Origin: Clostridiales bacterium CHKCI001
GTDB lineage: Bacteria; Bacillota; Clostridia; Lachnospirales; Lachnospiraceae
DNA: 64,000 nt
Assembly (NCBI GenBank): GCA_900045905.1
Contig: FCNS01000035.1
Location: forward strand, 1-64,000
Reading direction: 5' to 3'
Made by a program: the position numbers and the translations under genes. Numbering within the stretch: position 1 is the first letter of the stretch; each line of letters starts with the position of its first letter. Positions 34,127-43,895 of this stretch are shown piece after piece. The notes below the pieces were generated by a model. It was not told the DNA's origin. It searched no databases and saw nothing but the letters and a program-made list of their open reading frames with translations.

Positions 34127-35879
34127 TAAGATTTACGGGATTAACGGACCCATTGTATATATCAAAGGCGTAACACAGTTTGCAATGGGAGAAATGGTTT
34201 ATGTCGGAAAACAAAAATTAGTAGGAGAAGTTATCCGTTTGGATTCCTCCCGCACTACCATTCAAGTTTATGAGGAAACAAGTGGATTAAAACCAGGCGA
34301 TCTTGTCCTTTCTACAGGAGCCCCAATTTCTGTTACGTTGGCTCCTGGCATCCTTAATAATATTTTCGATGGTATTGAACGTCCACTTGGAGAAATTGCA
34401 AAGAAGAGTGGTATGTATATTAGTCGTGGAATTAACGTCGATTCTCTCGATCCAAATAAAAAATGGAAAACACATATGACCATTTCCAAAGGGCAGCATT
34501 TATTCAGCGGCAGTATTATTGCAGAAGTTCCAGAAACTCCTACTATTGTTCATAAACCAATGGTTCCCCCTAATATTGAAGGAACGGTTATTTCTGTTGT
34601 GCCAGACGGAGAATACACAATACACGATACACTTGCAGTGCTGCAATTAGATAACGGAACCAACTATTCACTTACTATGACTCAACAATGGCCGATCCGT
34701 GTTCCTCGTCCAACCAACAAACGTTATCCAGCATCTAAGCCTCTTGTAACAGGTCAGAGAATTTTGGATACACTATTTCCGATCGCAAAAGGCGGAACTG
34801 CCGCAGTCCCTGGCGGATTTGGAACTGGAAAAACAATGACCCAGCATCAGATCGCAAAATGGTCTGATGCCGATATTATTATTTATATTGGATGCGGCGA
34901 ACGTGGAAATGAAATGACTCAGGTGCTGGAAGACTTTTCTGAATTAACCGATCCAAAATCGGGTCATCCGTTGATGGCACGTACTACTCTAATTGCCAAC
35001 ACTTCCAATATGCCCGTTGCTGCACGTGAAGCAAGTATTTATACGGGTATTACACTTGCAGAATATTACCGAGATATGGGCTATCATGTTGCAATTATGG
35101 CAGATTCTACTTCTCGATGGGCAGAGGCATTACGAGAACTTTCTGGACGTCTGGAAGAAATGCCTGCCGAAGAGGGATTCCCTGCTTATCTAGCTTCTCG
35201 TCTTTCCGCATTTTATGAACGAGCTGGCATGATGCAAAACTTAAATGGAACAGAAGGTTCCGTTTCCATTATCGGAGCTGTTTCCCCACAGGGAGGCGAT
35301 TTTTCGGAGCCTGTTACACAAAATACAAAGCGATTTGTACGTTGTTTTTGGGGTCTGGATAAATCATTAGCTTATGCCCGACATTTTCCTGCAATCCATT
35401 GGCTCACTTCCTATAGCGAATACTTACAAGACCTCGCTCCATGGTATTCCACTTATGTAAATAAAAACTTTGTCAGTGACCGCAATGAAATAATGGCGCT
35501 GCTGAATCAGGAAAGTTCTTTAATGGAAATTGTAAAACTAATTGGATCGGATGTTCTCCCAGATGATCAAAAATTAGTATTGGAAATCGCTCGTGTGATT
35601 CGTCTTGGATTTTTGCAGCAAAATGCATTTCATAAAGACGATACTTGTGTCTCCATGGAGAAACAATTTAAAATGATGGAAATTATTTTATATCTCTATC
35701 AGAAATCACGTGCACTTGTGACAATGGGAATGCCAATGAGTGTCTTAAAACAGAGTGATATTTTTGAACGAATTATTAATATTAAATACGATATTCCAAA
35801 TGATAAATTAAACCTATTTGGCATTTACTATGATGCCGTGGATGAATTTTATGATGATGTGTTAAAACGGAATGCATAG
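34113..35879 (+). CDS. V/A-type ATPase catalytic subunit A
   Basis: A 588-aa nucleotide-hydrolysing subunit. Walker A is GGFGTGKT, with [22 protein letters not shown] and the family-specific non-homologous region between about 90 and 190. Three copies alternate with B in the head. The start ATG 34113 lies inside the end of subunit E, with GGAGGTAC upstream, which suggests coupled translation. Confidence 0.96.
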   Translation: MQENNKIYGINGPIVYIKGVTQFAMGEMVYVGKQKLVGEVIRLDSSRTTIQVYEETSGLKPGDLVLSTGAPISVTLAPGILNNIFDGIERPLGEIAKKSGMYISRGINVDSLDPNKKWKTHMTISKGQHLFSGSIIAEVPETPTIVHKPMVPPNIEGTVISVVPDGEYTIHDTLAVLQLDNGTNYSLTMTQQWPIRVPRPTNKRYPASKPLVTGQRILDTLFPIAKGGTAAVPGGFGTGKTMTQHQIAKWSDADIIIYIGCGERGNEMTQVLEDFSELTDPKSGHPLMARTTLIANTSNMPVAAREASIYTGITLAEYYRDMGYHVAIMADSTSRWAEALRELSGRLEEMPAEEGFPAYLASRLSAFYERAGMMQNLNGTEGSVSIIGAVSPQGGDFSEPVTQNTKRFVRCFWGLDKSLAYARHFPAIHWLTSYSEYLQDLAPWYSTYVNKNFVSDRNEIMALLNQESSLMEIVKLIGSDVLPDDQKLVLEIARVIRLGFLQQNAFHKDDTCVSMEKQFKMMEIILYLYQKSRALVTMGMPMSVLKQSDIFERIINIKYDIPNDKLNLFGIYYDAVDEFYDDVLKRNA

Positions 35880-35894
35880 GAGGATGAGGGAATT

Positions 35895-37286
35895 ATGGCA
35901 ATTGAATATTTAGGACTAAGTGAAATTAACGGCTCTCTGATTGCATTAGAAGGTGTACAAAATGCTGCATTTGATGAGATCGCAGAAATTTCCGTTAACC
36001 ATGGAAAAGCAAAACGATTCGGCCGTATTGTTGAATGTTACAAAGACAAAGCAATCATCCAAGTTTTCGAAGGTACCGAGACAATGTCTCTAACAAATAC
36101 TCATACTCGTCTGACTGGACATCCAATGGAACTTGGACTTTCTCCAGATATGTTAGGACGTACTTTTAATGGAATTGGACAGCCAATTGATGGTTTAGGT
36201 CCAATGGATGCAGAACTCTATCGAGATATTAATGGAATGCCATTAAATCCTGTCACAAGAGAATATCCTAGAAACTATATTCGTACTGGTATATCCGCAA
36301 TTGACGGACTCACTACATTAATCCGTGGACAAAAACTTCCAATTTTCTCTGGAAACGGACTTCCTCATGATAAGCTTGCTGCCCAGATTGTAAAGCAAGC
36401 ATCTCTTGGAGATAATAGCGATGAAAAATTTGCAATTGTGTTTGCTGCAATGGGCGTAAAATATGATGTCGCAGAATTTTTCCGTCGTACCTTTGAAGAA
36501 AGCGGAGTAAGTGATCATGTTGTTATGTTTTTAAACCTAGCCAATGATCCTGTTGTAGAACGTCTCATCACTCCAAAAATGGCTCTAACAGCAGCCGAAT
36601 ATCTGGCTTTTGAAAAAGAAATGCATATTCTTGTTATTTTAACTGATATGACATCATTTGCTGAGGCACTTCGAGAAGTTTCTTCCTCGAAAGGAGAGAT
36701 TCCTTCTCGAAAAGGATACCCTGGATATTTATACAGCGAATTTGCTACGATCTATGAACGTGCTGGAATTGTATCTGGTGTAAATGGCTCTGTGACACAA
36801 ATCCCAATTCTGACTATGCCAAATGATGATATTACTCATCCAATCCCAGACTTGACAGGTTATATTACCGAAGGTCAGATCGTATTAGACCGTCAGATGT
36901 TTGGACAATCCATTTATCCTCCAATTAATGTACTTCCATCCCTTTCCCGTTTGATGAAAGATGGAATCGGAGAAGGTTATACACGAGAAGATCATCAAGC
37001 AGTTGCTAATCAGCTATTCTCTGCTTACGCTCACGTTGGAGATGCCAGAAACCTAGCTTCCGTTATTGGAGAAGATGAACTGTCTGATACGGATAAAAAA
37101 TACTTAGAATTTGGAAAAGCGTTTGAAACTCAGTTTATTGGTCAAGGAGAAAATGAGAATCGTACTATATTAGATACTTTGACCATTGGATGGAATTTAT
37201 TAAAAATGCTTCCAAGAGAAGAACTCGATCGAATTGATACTTCAATTTTAGAAAAATATTATCCAAAGGATGAAGAAATGAGGTGA
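35895..37286 (+). CDS. V/A-type ATPase regulatory subunit B
   Basis: A 463-aa non-catalytic nucleotide-binding homologue ([29 protein letters not shown] in place of a true P-loop, [29 protein letters not shown] type signature). It alternates with A in the hexamer. GGAGGATGAGGG is upstream. Its stop region supplies the ribosome binding site of subunit D. Confidence 0.96.
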   Translation: MAIEYLGLSEINGSLIALEGVQNAAFDEIAEISVNHGKAKRFGRIVECYKDKAIIQVFEGTETMSLTNTHTRLTGHPMELGLSPDMLGRTFNGIGQPIDGLGPMDAELYRDINGMPLNPVTREYPRNYIRTGISAIDGLTTLIRGQKLPIFSGNGLPHDKLAAQIVKQASLGDNSDEKFAIVFAAMGVKYDVAEFFRRTFEESGVSDHVVMFLNLANDPVVERLITPKMALTAAEYLAFEKEMHILVILTDMTSFAEALREVSSSKGEIPSRKGYPGYLYSEFATIYERAGIVSGVNGSVTQIPILTMPNDDITHPIPDLTGYITEGQIVLDRQMFGQSIYPPINVLPSLSRLMKDGIGEGYTREDHQAVANQLFSAYAHVGDARNLASVIGEDELSDTDKKYLEFGKAFETQFIGQGENENRTILDTLTIGWNLLKMLPREELDRIDTSILEKYYPKDEEMR

Positions 37287-37290
37287 TATT

Positions 37291-37914
37291 ATCGATCCGA
37301 ATACATTTCCTACTAAAGGAAATCTCATTTTAGCCAAAAATTCACTTTCCTTGGCTCGTCAAGGCTATGAATTAATGGATAAGAAACGAAACATTTTAAT
37401 CCGTGAATTAATGGAATTAATCGATCAAGCTTCTTCCATCCAGTCCGAAATTGACAGTACATTTACTGCTGCCTATCTCGCACTACAGCGTGTCAATATT
37501 GAGATGGGGATTCATCAAGTTGAGGCAATTGCAGCTTCTATTCCAGTGGAAAACTCCATTACAATCAAAACGCGAAGCATTATGGGAACCGAAATTCCCC
37601 TTGTACAATATGATAACAGCCATGAGAATGAACGTCCTGCCTACGCTTTCTACAATACAAAAGAATCTTTGGACATTGCTGTTCATCATTTTAACCGTGT
37701 AAAGGAGTTAACGATCCGTCTCTCCACAATTGAAATCTCTGCCTATCGGCTCGCTGCCAGCATAAAAAAAACGCAGAAACGAGCCAACGCATTAAAAAAC
37801 ATTACCATTCCTCGCTATCAGGAACTAGTAAAATCGATTAGTAATGCACTAGAAGAAAAAGAACGAGAAGAGTTTACACGATTAAAAGTAATCAAACAAC
37901 AGATTAGTCAGTAA
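37291..37914 (+). CDS. V/A-type ATPase subunit D (rotor shaft), apparent AUC start
   Basis: A 207-aa coiled-coil shaft subunit. The conserved N-terminus xDPNTFPTKGNLILAKNSL is encoded in frame from 37294, but no ATG, GTG or TTG precedes it. The codon aligned with Met is ATC (37291-37293), itself preceded by ATT. GAGGTG (37280-37285) gives 5 nt to the ATC and only 2 nt to the ATT. The first standard start, TTG 37351, would delete 20 conserved residues. Last gene of the operon. Confidence 0.85.
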   Translation: MDPNTFPTKGNLILAKNSLSLARQGYELMDKKRNILIRELMELIDQASSIQSEIDSTFTAAYLALQRVNIEMGIHQVEAIAASIPVENSITIKTRSIMGTEIPLVQYDNSHENERPAYAFYNTKESLDIAVHHFNRVKELTIRLSTIEISAYRLAASIKKTQKRANALKNITIPRYQELVKSISNALEEKEREEFTRLKVIKQQISQ

Positions 37915-37990
37915 TCCGATCGGGAATCATAAAAAGGAAATTTCCTGCCAAAATGATTGTTTGCAAGAAACTTCCCTTTATTATCGTGAT

Positions 37991-38044
37991 AAAAAAGTAT
38001 AGATCCATTCCTCTGTAACAGATAAAATGGATCTATACTTTTTT
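37991..38044 (+). terminator. Terminator of the V/A-ATPase operon
   Basis: A perfect 18-bp stem (37991-38008 and 38027-38044) whose right arm ends in a run of seven T. The A-rich left arm makes it usable in both directions. A weaker imperfect hairpin lies at about 37930-37982. Confidence 0.92.
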
Positions 38045-38128
38045 TCTGTCTTATTGTATGATAAAATAAATTAACAGAGTTTTTTTCAAACAAAAACTGT
38101 TAATGAAAACCTATCATTGGAGGTAGTT

Positions 38129-39514
38129 ATGAAACGTTTTTTTTGTTTTTTATTGACAATCTGTTTTTTATATAACCCGATCGGGGTATTTGCTGCATCT
38201 CAAGAAGAAATTGATGCAGTAATTGCCTCGATTCCAGTTCAGGGTTGGCCACAGGCTCCTGAACTTACCAGTCAGGCAGCTATTTTAATGGATGCAGACT
38301 CTGGAACTATTTTATATGCAAAGAATGCAACGCAAATGATGTATCCTGCCAGTACTACCAAGTTAATGACTGCACTGTTAACCGTTGAAAATGTAGCTCC
38401 AGAAGATATTATTACATTTTCTCGTACTGCTGTTACAACACTCCCTTCTGGAAGCAGTCATATTGGTATGCGTACAGGAGAACATTTAACTATGAAAGAC
38501 TGTCTTTATGGTATTTTACTCCCATCTGCAAATGAAGTGGCAAATGCACTGGCAGAACATATTTCTGGTTCCATTTCTGATTTTGTCTCATTCATGAATA
38601 AAAGAGCAGACGAGCTAGGATTAATTAACACCCATTTTTCTAATCCCAACGGACTACATGAAGATGACCATTACAGTTGTGCCTACGATCTTGCCATTAT
38701 TTTGCAGCAATGTATTCAAAACAGTACGTTCTTAGAAGTGGCATCTCGTCCAACTTATGTACGAGAACCAGATGAGCTGCTAAATAAAAGAATTCCAATG
38801 GCTACAACCAATGATATGATTCGTCCTAACAGAGAATATTATGATCCAGATGTGATCTGCGGAAAAACTGGATGGACCCAGCAAGCTGGACGCTGCCTAG
38901 TAAGTTATGCTTCCCGCAATGGAATGAATTTAATTTGCGTTACAATGAATGCGGTAGCTCCAAATCAATTTACCGATACAAGACAGTTATTAGACTATGG
39001 ATTTGATCAATTCTCACTTGTTAATATTTCAGAATCCGATAATTTTTACGACAGCAGTCATCTAATCAATAGCCCCCTGCATTTTCAACAGGAAACAAAA
39101 GGATTAGTACAACTCGATCCAAACTCTCGTCTGCTTCTTCCAACTGGAATTTCGTTCGATCAGTTGGATCGACAGGTCATAAATAATAATACTTCTTCTG
39201 CTACGATTACGTATTATTATCAAAACTATGCACTTGGAAGTGCATCCATCGTTCCGATTGATCCAAACACTCAAACGAATCTGTTCCGTGATAAAACAGT
39301 TCTGCCAGAACAGCTGTCAACCCTTCAAATATCTCGTATATTTGTGATTCCGCTCTGGGGAATTTCTCTTTTCCTGGCAAGTGCTGCTTTACTTTTATTT
39401 GGTCTTATAAAAGGTTCCCAAAGAAACCATCGGATTCCTGGAAAACGGTCAAAGAAAGCACTTACAATACAAACACTTCAAAACTGGATCAAGCAGCAAA
39501 AAAAACGCAGCTAG
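38129..39514 (+). CDS. D-alanyl-D-alanine carboxypeptidase (DacF/PBP5-like)
   Basis: A 461-aa secreted low-molecular-weight penicillin-binding protein. Signal peptide 1-23, then the active-site motifs S75-T-T-K78, S133-A-N135 and K246-T-G248. A C-terminal PBP5 domain is followed by a membrane helix (about 405-430) and a basic tail. It trims the terminal D-Ala of peptidoglycan stems. ATG 38129 is 6 nt after TTGGAGG. It is transcribed from the 200-bp gap after the ATPase terminator. DacF of Bacillus acts in forespores; whether this one is vegetative is not decidable. Confidence 0.92.
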   Translation: MKRFFCFLLTICFLYNPIGVFAASQEEIDAVIASIPVQGWPQAPELTSQAAILMDADSGTILYAKNATQMMYPASTTKLMTALLTVENVAPEDIITFSRTAVTTLPSGSSHIGMRTGEHLTMKDCLYGILLPSANEVANALAEHISGSISDFVSFMNKRADELGLINTHFSNPNGLHEDDHYSCAYDLAIILQQCIQNSTFLEVASRPTYVREPDELLNKRIPMATTNDMIRPNREYYDPDVICGKTGWTQQAGRCLVSYASRNGMNLICVTMNAVAPNQFTDTRQLLDYGFDQFSLVNISESDNFYDSSHLINSPLHFQQETKGLVQLDPNSRLLLPTGISFDQLDRQVINNNTSSATITYYYQNYALGSASIVPIDPNTQTNLFRDKTVLPEQLSTLQISRIFVIPLWGISLFLASAALLLFGLIKGSQRNHRIPGKRSKKALTIQTLQNWIKQQKKRS

Positions 39515-39548
39515 TATATGAACCAGCTGCCAATCAAGGATAATTCGT

Positions 39549-39596
39549 ATATTATGTCAGTATCCAAGTTTATTTTTCGGAATACTGACATAATAT
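39549..39596. terminator. Hairpin between convergent genes
   Basis: A perfect 15-bp stem (ATATTATGTCAGTAT 39549-39563, ATACTGACATAATAT 39582-39596) with an 18-nt loop, midway between the carboxypeptidase and exonuclease genes. AT-rich with no long T-run, it probably serves both. Confidence 0.7.
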
Positions 39597-39618
39597 GCAA
39601 ATCCAATCTAATATCTTT

Positions 39619-40569
39619 TTATTCTTTATTTCTTCGCTCTCTTCGCCTATTTTGAAGTTCTTCTTTTCGATCTATTACCTTCTTGGCTTCCATTTCGTCA
39701 ACAAGCTTCAATGTCTTAATTGCAAATACATGTCCCTGATCTCCTGTTTTTCGCATTCGGATTTTTCCTTTCAACCAGCCATGAACAGGACAATACGAAA
39801 GACTATAATAATTTCTTCCATAATCAGAAAACCATTGCACTTTTCTACGAATCGATCGACGGCACTTATAACATACGGTAGAAGTTACACCTTTATCTTC
39901 CATCGCTTGCTCTTTTGATTCAAATTCTCTTGATACAAACTTGGAATACTGATCAAATACAATATAAATTTCCTCTTTTCGAGTCTTTGGAACTTGATGA
40001 TAATCCACAGATACCATTTTAGAAACTTCAGCTCGATCTAGAGCTAAAAATACCATTGCTGTATAATAGGCATCCGATAAAGCCCGATGAAATGGCTGAT
40101 TTTTTATAATCAATAATTGTTCAATCGCATATTCTAAAGAACGTCTTGTCTTGCCATCCTCAAACTCCAAACTGTATAATTTTTGAACATCATAATAATA
40201 CAGAGGCAATGGAAATGGATTCTCCATTTTATGATAATCCATATTCTTTTGAAGTTCTGTTAAATCCATGGCTCCCCATGTACAAAAACAATATTCTTCT
40301 CCGCACCATTCTAGAAATTCCTCAAAGACATCTTCAAAACACTCCCCTTGCTCTAGTTCTTCCTCCGATATCCCAACTACTTCACGAGTTCGATAAAATA
40401 ATTCTTTATATACAACTGGACGGATCAAACGCTGAAACTCTCCAAGTAGTTTTCCATCTTCACTCAATTTCACAGCACCAATTTCAATAATTTCAAACGT
40501 TAGATCTGGATGTTCTGCCTTTTTCTCACCGGCCTGATTCCACTCCAAATCAAAAATAATATAATTCAC
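39619..40569 (-). CDS. DEDDh 3'-5' exonuclease with C-terminal zinc motif
   Basis: A 316-aa DnaQ-like exonuclease (residues 1-180) with D7 and E9 in FDLEWN, D102, H161 and D166, the DEDDh set. It is followed by a region with C233xxC236 ... C260xxH263, a probable zinc ribbon. The basic tail (RRRERRNKE) suggests nucleic acid binding. It could act on RNA ends or in DNA repair; the family of stand-alone exonucleases is common in Lachnospiraceae. Single gene. Confidence 0.85.
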   Translation of the reverse strand: MNYIIFDLEWNQAGEKKAEHPDLTFEIIEIGAVKLSEDGKLLGEFQRLIRPVVYKELFYRTREVVGISEEELEQGECFEDVFEEFLEWCGEEYCFCTWGAMDLTELQKNMDYHKMENPFPLPLYYYDVQKLYSLEFEDGKTRRSLEYAIEQLLIIKNQPFHRALSDAYYTAMVFLALDRAEVSKMVSVDYHQVPKTRKEEIYIVFDQYSKFVSREFESKEQAMEDKGVTSTVCYKCRRSIRRKVQWFSDYGRNYYSLSYCPVHGWLKGKIRMRKTGDQGHVFAIKTLKLVDEMEAKKVIDRKEELQNRRRERRNKE

Positions 40570-40731
40570 AACAACTCCACCAATCTTTATTTACCAAAAA
40601 ACATAAGTAAAACTTCTTCCTAGTTTATTCCTCTTCACAACAAATCTAAGAAAAATATTCCCTTATACCTTTTTACTTATTATAAACGATTTATACAATA
40701 AGTACAAGCTCCCGATTGAAATTGTATTGTC

Positions 40732-41262
40732 CTAGTCAATCTTTATCGTTGGCACATCTGTTCTTGTGCCATCTCCAATCAAATAGCAAAGTTTGTAGGA
40801 ACCCCCATTGAACTCAATTAAATTTGCCACCTGATTATCAATCCAGACTGTTTTTATATCTTTGTCCACAATATTCCAGGCAATCCATTTTATATTTGGA
40901 TTATATTCACTTTTCCTATAAGTCATAAAATTTAATCCTATATACTCTTTATTTAATATAGAGTTAAGCTCTACATTCTGTTCTGTAATAATTTTATAGC
41001 GAAGTATTTCCTTCTTCACAATTAAACAGGAAATCCTATCTCTCTTATTATATAAAAAGTATAAATAACTACTCTCATCCAATTTTCTTTCACAAATCAA
41101 CTCTTTTATCTCATTTTTTTCCTTATAATATTCCTGTACATAATCATATGGCTCTGTGTTTTCATGCCTCCATTTCATAACCCCAAAATATGTACCACAT
41201 AAAAGGGCTGCCACAATAACAAATAGAATGATATATTTAAGATAAACTTTCACTTCTACCAT
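40732..41262 (-). CDS. Membrane-anchored protein of unknown function
   Basis: A 176-aa protein with an N-terminal helix (IILFVIVAALLCGTYFGVM, about 9-28) and an extracellular domain rich in Tyr, Lys and Ile. AGGGGGGAG lies just before ATG 41262, or GTG 41250 with better spacing. No family recognised. It is the first of five exported or membrane-attached proteins on the minus strand (40.7-44.4 kb). Confidence 0.65.
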   Translation of the reverse strand: MVEVKVYLKYIILFVIVAALLCGTYFGVMKWRHENTEPYDYVQEYYKEKNEIKELICERKLDESSYLYFLYNKRDRISCLIVKKEILRYKIITEQNVELNSILNKEYIGLNFMTYRKSEYNPNIKWIAWNIVDKDIKTVWIDNQVANLIEFNGGSYKLCYLIGDGTRTDVPTIKID

Positions 41263-41336
41263 TCTCCCCCCTTAATAATATACAATAGCAAATAACAAAG
41301 GTTCCAATTTTTTTATTTGTAAATTTATAATACTAC

Positions 41337-41948
41337 CTATTCCATCCCTCCAAGTATATCTCCATATTTTTGCATCATTTCTTCTGCTAAATTATCTGCT
41401 CCTATTTTTTGGAATCGTTCATAATATTCACGAATATAATTTTCGTCTGGTGTTATTTCGTTCATTCCTGCTGTTTCCATTATTTCATTAAACAATTCTT
41501 GTGGAAATTCTATTAACTCATAACCTTTAGAATCAATGTATACTCGCTTCAGTGCAGCATCTACATATAGCTCCAGATTATCATTAATTTGTATAATACG
41601 AGATGGTTGGCCATACAAAATATCCGCTTCCTGAACAGTAATATCCGAACCTTCTTTTACTTTGATCTGATTCAACAATTCTTTTACCTTTTCAAATTGT
41701 TCCAATGTAGTTAGATATGTTTCCCTCCTCGTTACTCCATCCTCTTTTAGTATTACACTCTGAACAGAAATATCACCTAAGACCTGTTGTGCAGTCAACA
41801 TAGTTTCTTCGGTGCTATTTAAACTAGATACATTCTCTGTAGATACAGCATTTGTTTCTGTAGAATCTATTGTTGGTATAGAGTTACAACTCGAAACTGT
41901 AGTCACTACTATAAAAGTGAGCATAAGTAAATTAAATTTCCCTCTCAA
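41337..41948 (-). CDS. Lipoprotein of unknown function
   Basis: A 203-aa lipoprotein: signal peptide with lipobox VSS-C21, a Ser/Thr/Glu linker, then a helical and beta-mixed domain (VYIDSKGYELIEFPQELFNEIM). The start is TTG 41948, with AAGGAGG 7-8 nt upstream and no better codon. It is 47 bp from the neighbouring upstream gene. Family not recognised. Confidence 0.7.
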   Translation of the reverse strand: MRGKFNLLMLTFIVVTTVSSCNSIPTIDSTETNAVSTENVSSLNSTEETMLTAQQVLGDISVQSVILKEDGVTRRETYLTTLEQFEKVKELLNQIKVKEGSDITVQEADILYGQPSRIIQINDNLELYVDAALKRVYIDSKGYELIEFPQELFNEIMETAGMNEITPDENYIREYYERFQKIGADNLAEEMMQKYGDILGGME

Positions 41949-41995
41949 ATTCAGTTCCTCCTTATGTAATGTATTTAGAATATTTAATAGATAAC

Positions 41996-42757
41996 CTATT
42001 TCCTTCTAGCCTGCCTCTTTTTCTTCCAATAATATATTACAATTAAAATTATAGTTACTGCTGGAACAATAAAAAGATAACTTGGAACTCCTCTTTTAGC
42101 AGCTTCATATGTTATATAATAACTTTGCTCTTGTCCCTCATTAATCCTTGTAGCTGGAAAGTGTAATAATATTCTAGGGTATGGGGAAGTATCCCCTAAT
42201 GCTTCTCCATAAATAACATTCGTGCTAACACCAAGTTCTTTCTCAAATGACCATCCTGCATTTTCCGAATTTCTTCCCCATAATTCCCCTTCCACAGGAC
42301 TGATATATCCCAGATATCCGTCAAAGAGTATGGACAAACGATCATCTTTATATGGCTTCCATGTTTTTATAAAATAACAATCTACAATAACATCGAACCG
42401 TTCTTCTCCATTTTCCAATGAAAAAAATGTATAAACATTGCTGGTCAGACTTCCTTTAATTTCTTCTTCATAAGATCTTGTTGTTCTGATATCTCTAGAT
42501 AACATTGTATTTGCATTAGAAATAAATTTAATTGTGACCTCAGCGGATATAAATTTTGCATCCTCTGGCACATACCGTTTTACATAATCTCTGAGAACTT
42601 CTTCTTCTGGTATATGCTGTTCCATATCTGATTTTGGTTCTACTTCATATGGAATTGCACTAGCTACTGTATATTCATCAGAAGTATATCCTATTATACT
42701 GTTTATGTATAAACCAAAAATCAATAGAATAAAACTGATTTTTTTTATCTTCTTCAT
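41996..42757 (-). CDS. Exported membrane-anchored protein of unknown function
   Basis: 253 aa: signal peptide (ISFILLIFGLYINSIIG), an extracellular domain of about 190 aa, and a C-terminal helix (SYLFIVPAVTIILIVIYYW) with a basic tail (KKKRQARRK). The domain is beta-rich with paired strands (ISAEVTIKFISNAN, ERFDVIVDCYFIKTW). The topology would place the domain outside with a short cytoplasmic tail. Family not recognised. Confidence 0.7.
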   Translation of the reverse strand: MKKIKKISFILLIFGLYINSIIGYTSDEYTVASAIPYEVEPKSDMEQHIPEEEVLRDYVKRYVPEDAKFISAEVTIKFISNANTMLSRDIRTTRSYEEEIKGSLTSNVYTFFSLENGEERFDVIVDCYFIKTWKPYKDDRLSILFDGYLGYISPVEGELWGRNSENAGWSFEKELGVSTNVIYGEALGDTSPYPRILLHFPATRINEGQEQSYYITYEAAKRGVPSYLFIVPAVTIILIVIYYWKKKRQARRK

Positions 42758-43150
42758 AAGCCTTTTCCCCTTCCTTTTTTGTAAAATGAATCACCTTCTT
42801 ATTTCTTGCTCTCCTGTTCTATTTAATGTTTCTAGTTTCGTTCATCTATCTATTTTTATATATTAAATAATATTTTCTATTTTAAAAATTTAATCCAACA
42901 ACTAATTTCAGTTTTTTTAATTTTATTATTATTTAATTCCAGTTTTTTATTATTAAAATAAATATTATCAAAATAACATCAAATAATATTTTAATTTTAA
43001 CACAATATTATCAATAAGTCAAAAACTTTTTTCTAAAAATATAGTATAAGTTTATTATTTATTTTTCTGTAAAAAATTATAATATGTTTCTTATAGAGTT
43101 TTATGAATATACCATTTTCTTAATTAACTTTCCATTTGATTCTTTCAAAA
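42758..43150. other. Very AT-rich intergenic region
   Basis: Almost pure A/T with no convincing open frame. It should contain the promoter of the 42757 gene, but consensus boxes cannot be picked out reliably. It is one of several strikingly AT-rich gaps in 42.7-45.2 kb. Confidence 0.5.
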
Positions 43151-43197
43151 TAATAGGTCTTCCCATGATTTTATATTCAATCACAGAAGACCTATTA
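43151..43197 (-). terminator. Terminator of the lipoprotein-metalloprotease pair
   Basis: A perfect 12-bp stem (43151-43162 and 43186-43197) followed on the minus strand by TTTTG, 61 bp after the stop at 43258. Confidence 0.75.
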
Positions 43198-43257
43198 AAA
43201 TTACTTATAATTTCTTCTTATATTTAATTCTTATATGTTCCGAAATTTAAAAGCCAA

Positions 43258-43842
43258 TTATTCAAATAATGATAAAATTTGTGAAAGTGTTATCGTATTA
43301 TCTTCTGATAAAACTTCTGGTGCATTTAAATCATATACTGCCTGATCTACATTTACAAGACTTGGATAAAAGTTTTCAAATGTCTGTGCTACAAATAAAT
43401 ATTCTTCACCTTGATTAATTGGTGTAGCTCCTTCTAATTCATATACAATTGTATCAAAGTTTCCACCTGGACGCTTTAAATAAATTGTTTCATCCGTTAC
43501 ATTACCTTTATAAACATTTGAAACTTTAATCTCAAAAATAGTATATGGAACACTGCTTGCCTCTTCCAATCCAGTTATAGAATCTGGACCTGATTCCATT
43601 TTAATATCTAACATTTCATATGTAATATTTTCTACTTTACCTGTAAATACTAAATCAGCTGCATCAACCAGATTCTGAGCAGTATCATACATTGGATAAT
43701 CTGCAATCATAATTTGCTTTGTAGGCTCTGCTTGAGTACTACTTTCTACATCAGTTTGACGTGCAGTCTCAACATTACCACATGCACATAAAGAAATTAA
43801 CATTATTACAATTAAAACACATAAACCATTCTTCCTTCTCAT
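43258..43842 (-). CDS. Lipoprotein of unknown function
   Basis: 194 aa from ATG 43842, 7 nt after GAGGAGGG (ATG 43848 is too close). Lipobox SLCA-C21. The mature domain begins DYPMYDTAQNLVDAADLVFTGKVENITYEM and contains paired beta strands (YTIFEIKVSNVYKGN, EEYLFVAQTF). This layout resembles OB/NTR-like secreted proteins that follow metalloproteases, but I make no family claim. It lies 54 bp downstream of the metalloprotease gene, probably in one operon. Confidence 0.75.
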   Translation of the reverse strand: MRRKNGLCVLIVIMLISLCACGNVETARQTDVESSTQAEPTKQIMIADYPMYDTAQNLVDAADLVFTGKVENITYEMLDIKMESGPDSITGLEEASSVPYTIFEIKVSNVYKGNVTDETIYLKRPGGNFDTIVYELEGATPINQGEEYLFVAQTFENFYPSLVNVDQAVYDLNAPEVLSEDNTITLSQILSLFE

Positions 43843-43895
43843 AGACATACCCTCCTCTTTCGGATAAATATTCCCTCAATCAACAATCCAATTCA

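Noticed and set aside
39595-39918. 107-codon plus-strand frame
   Set aside because: Antisense shadow of the exonuclease gene.
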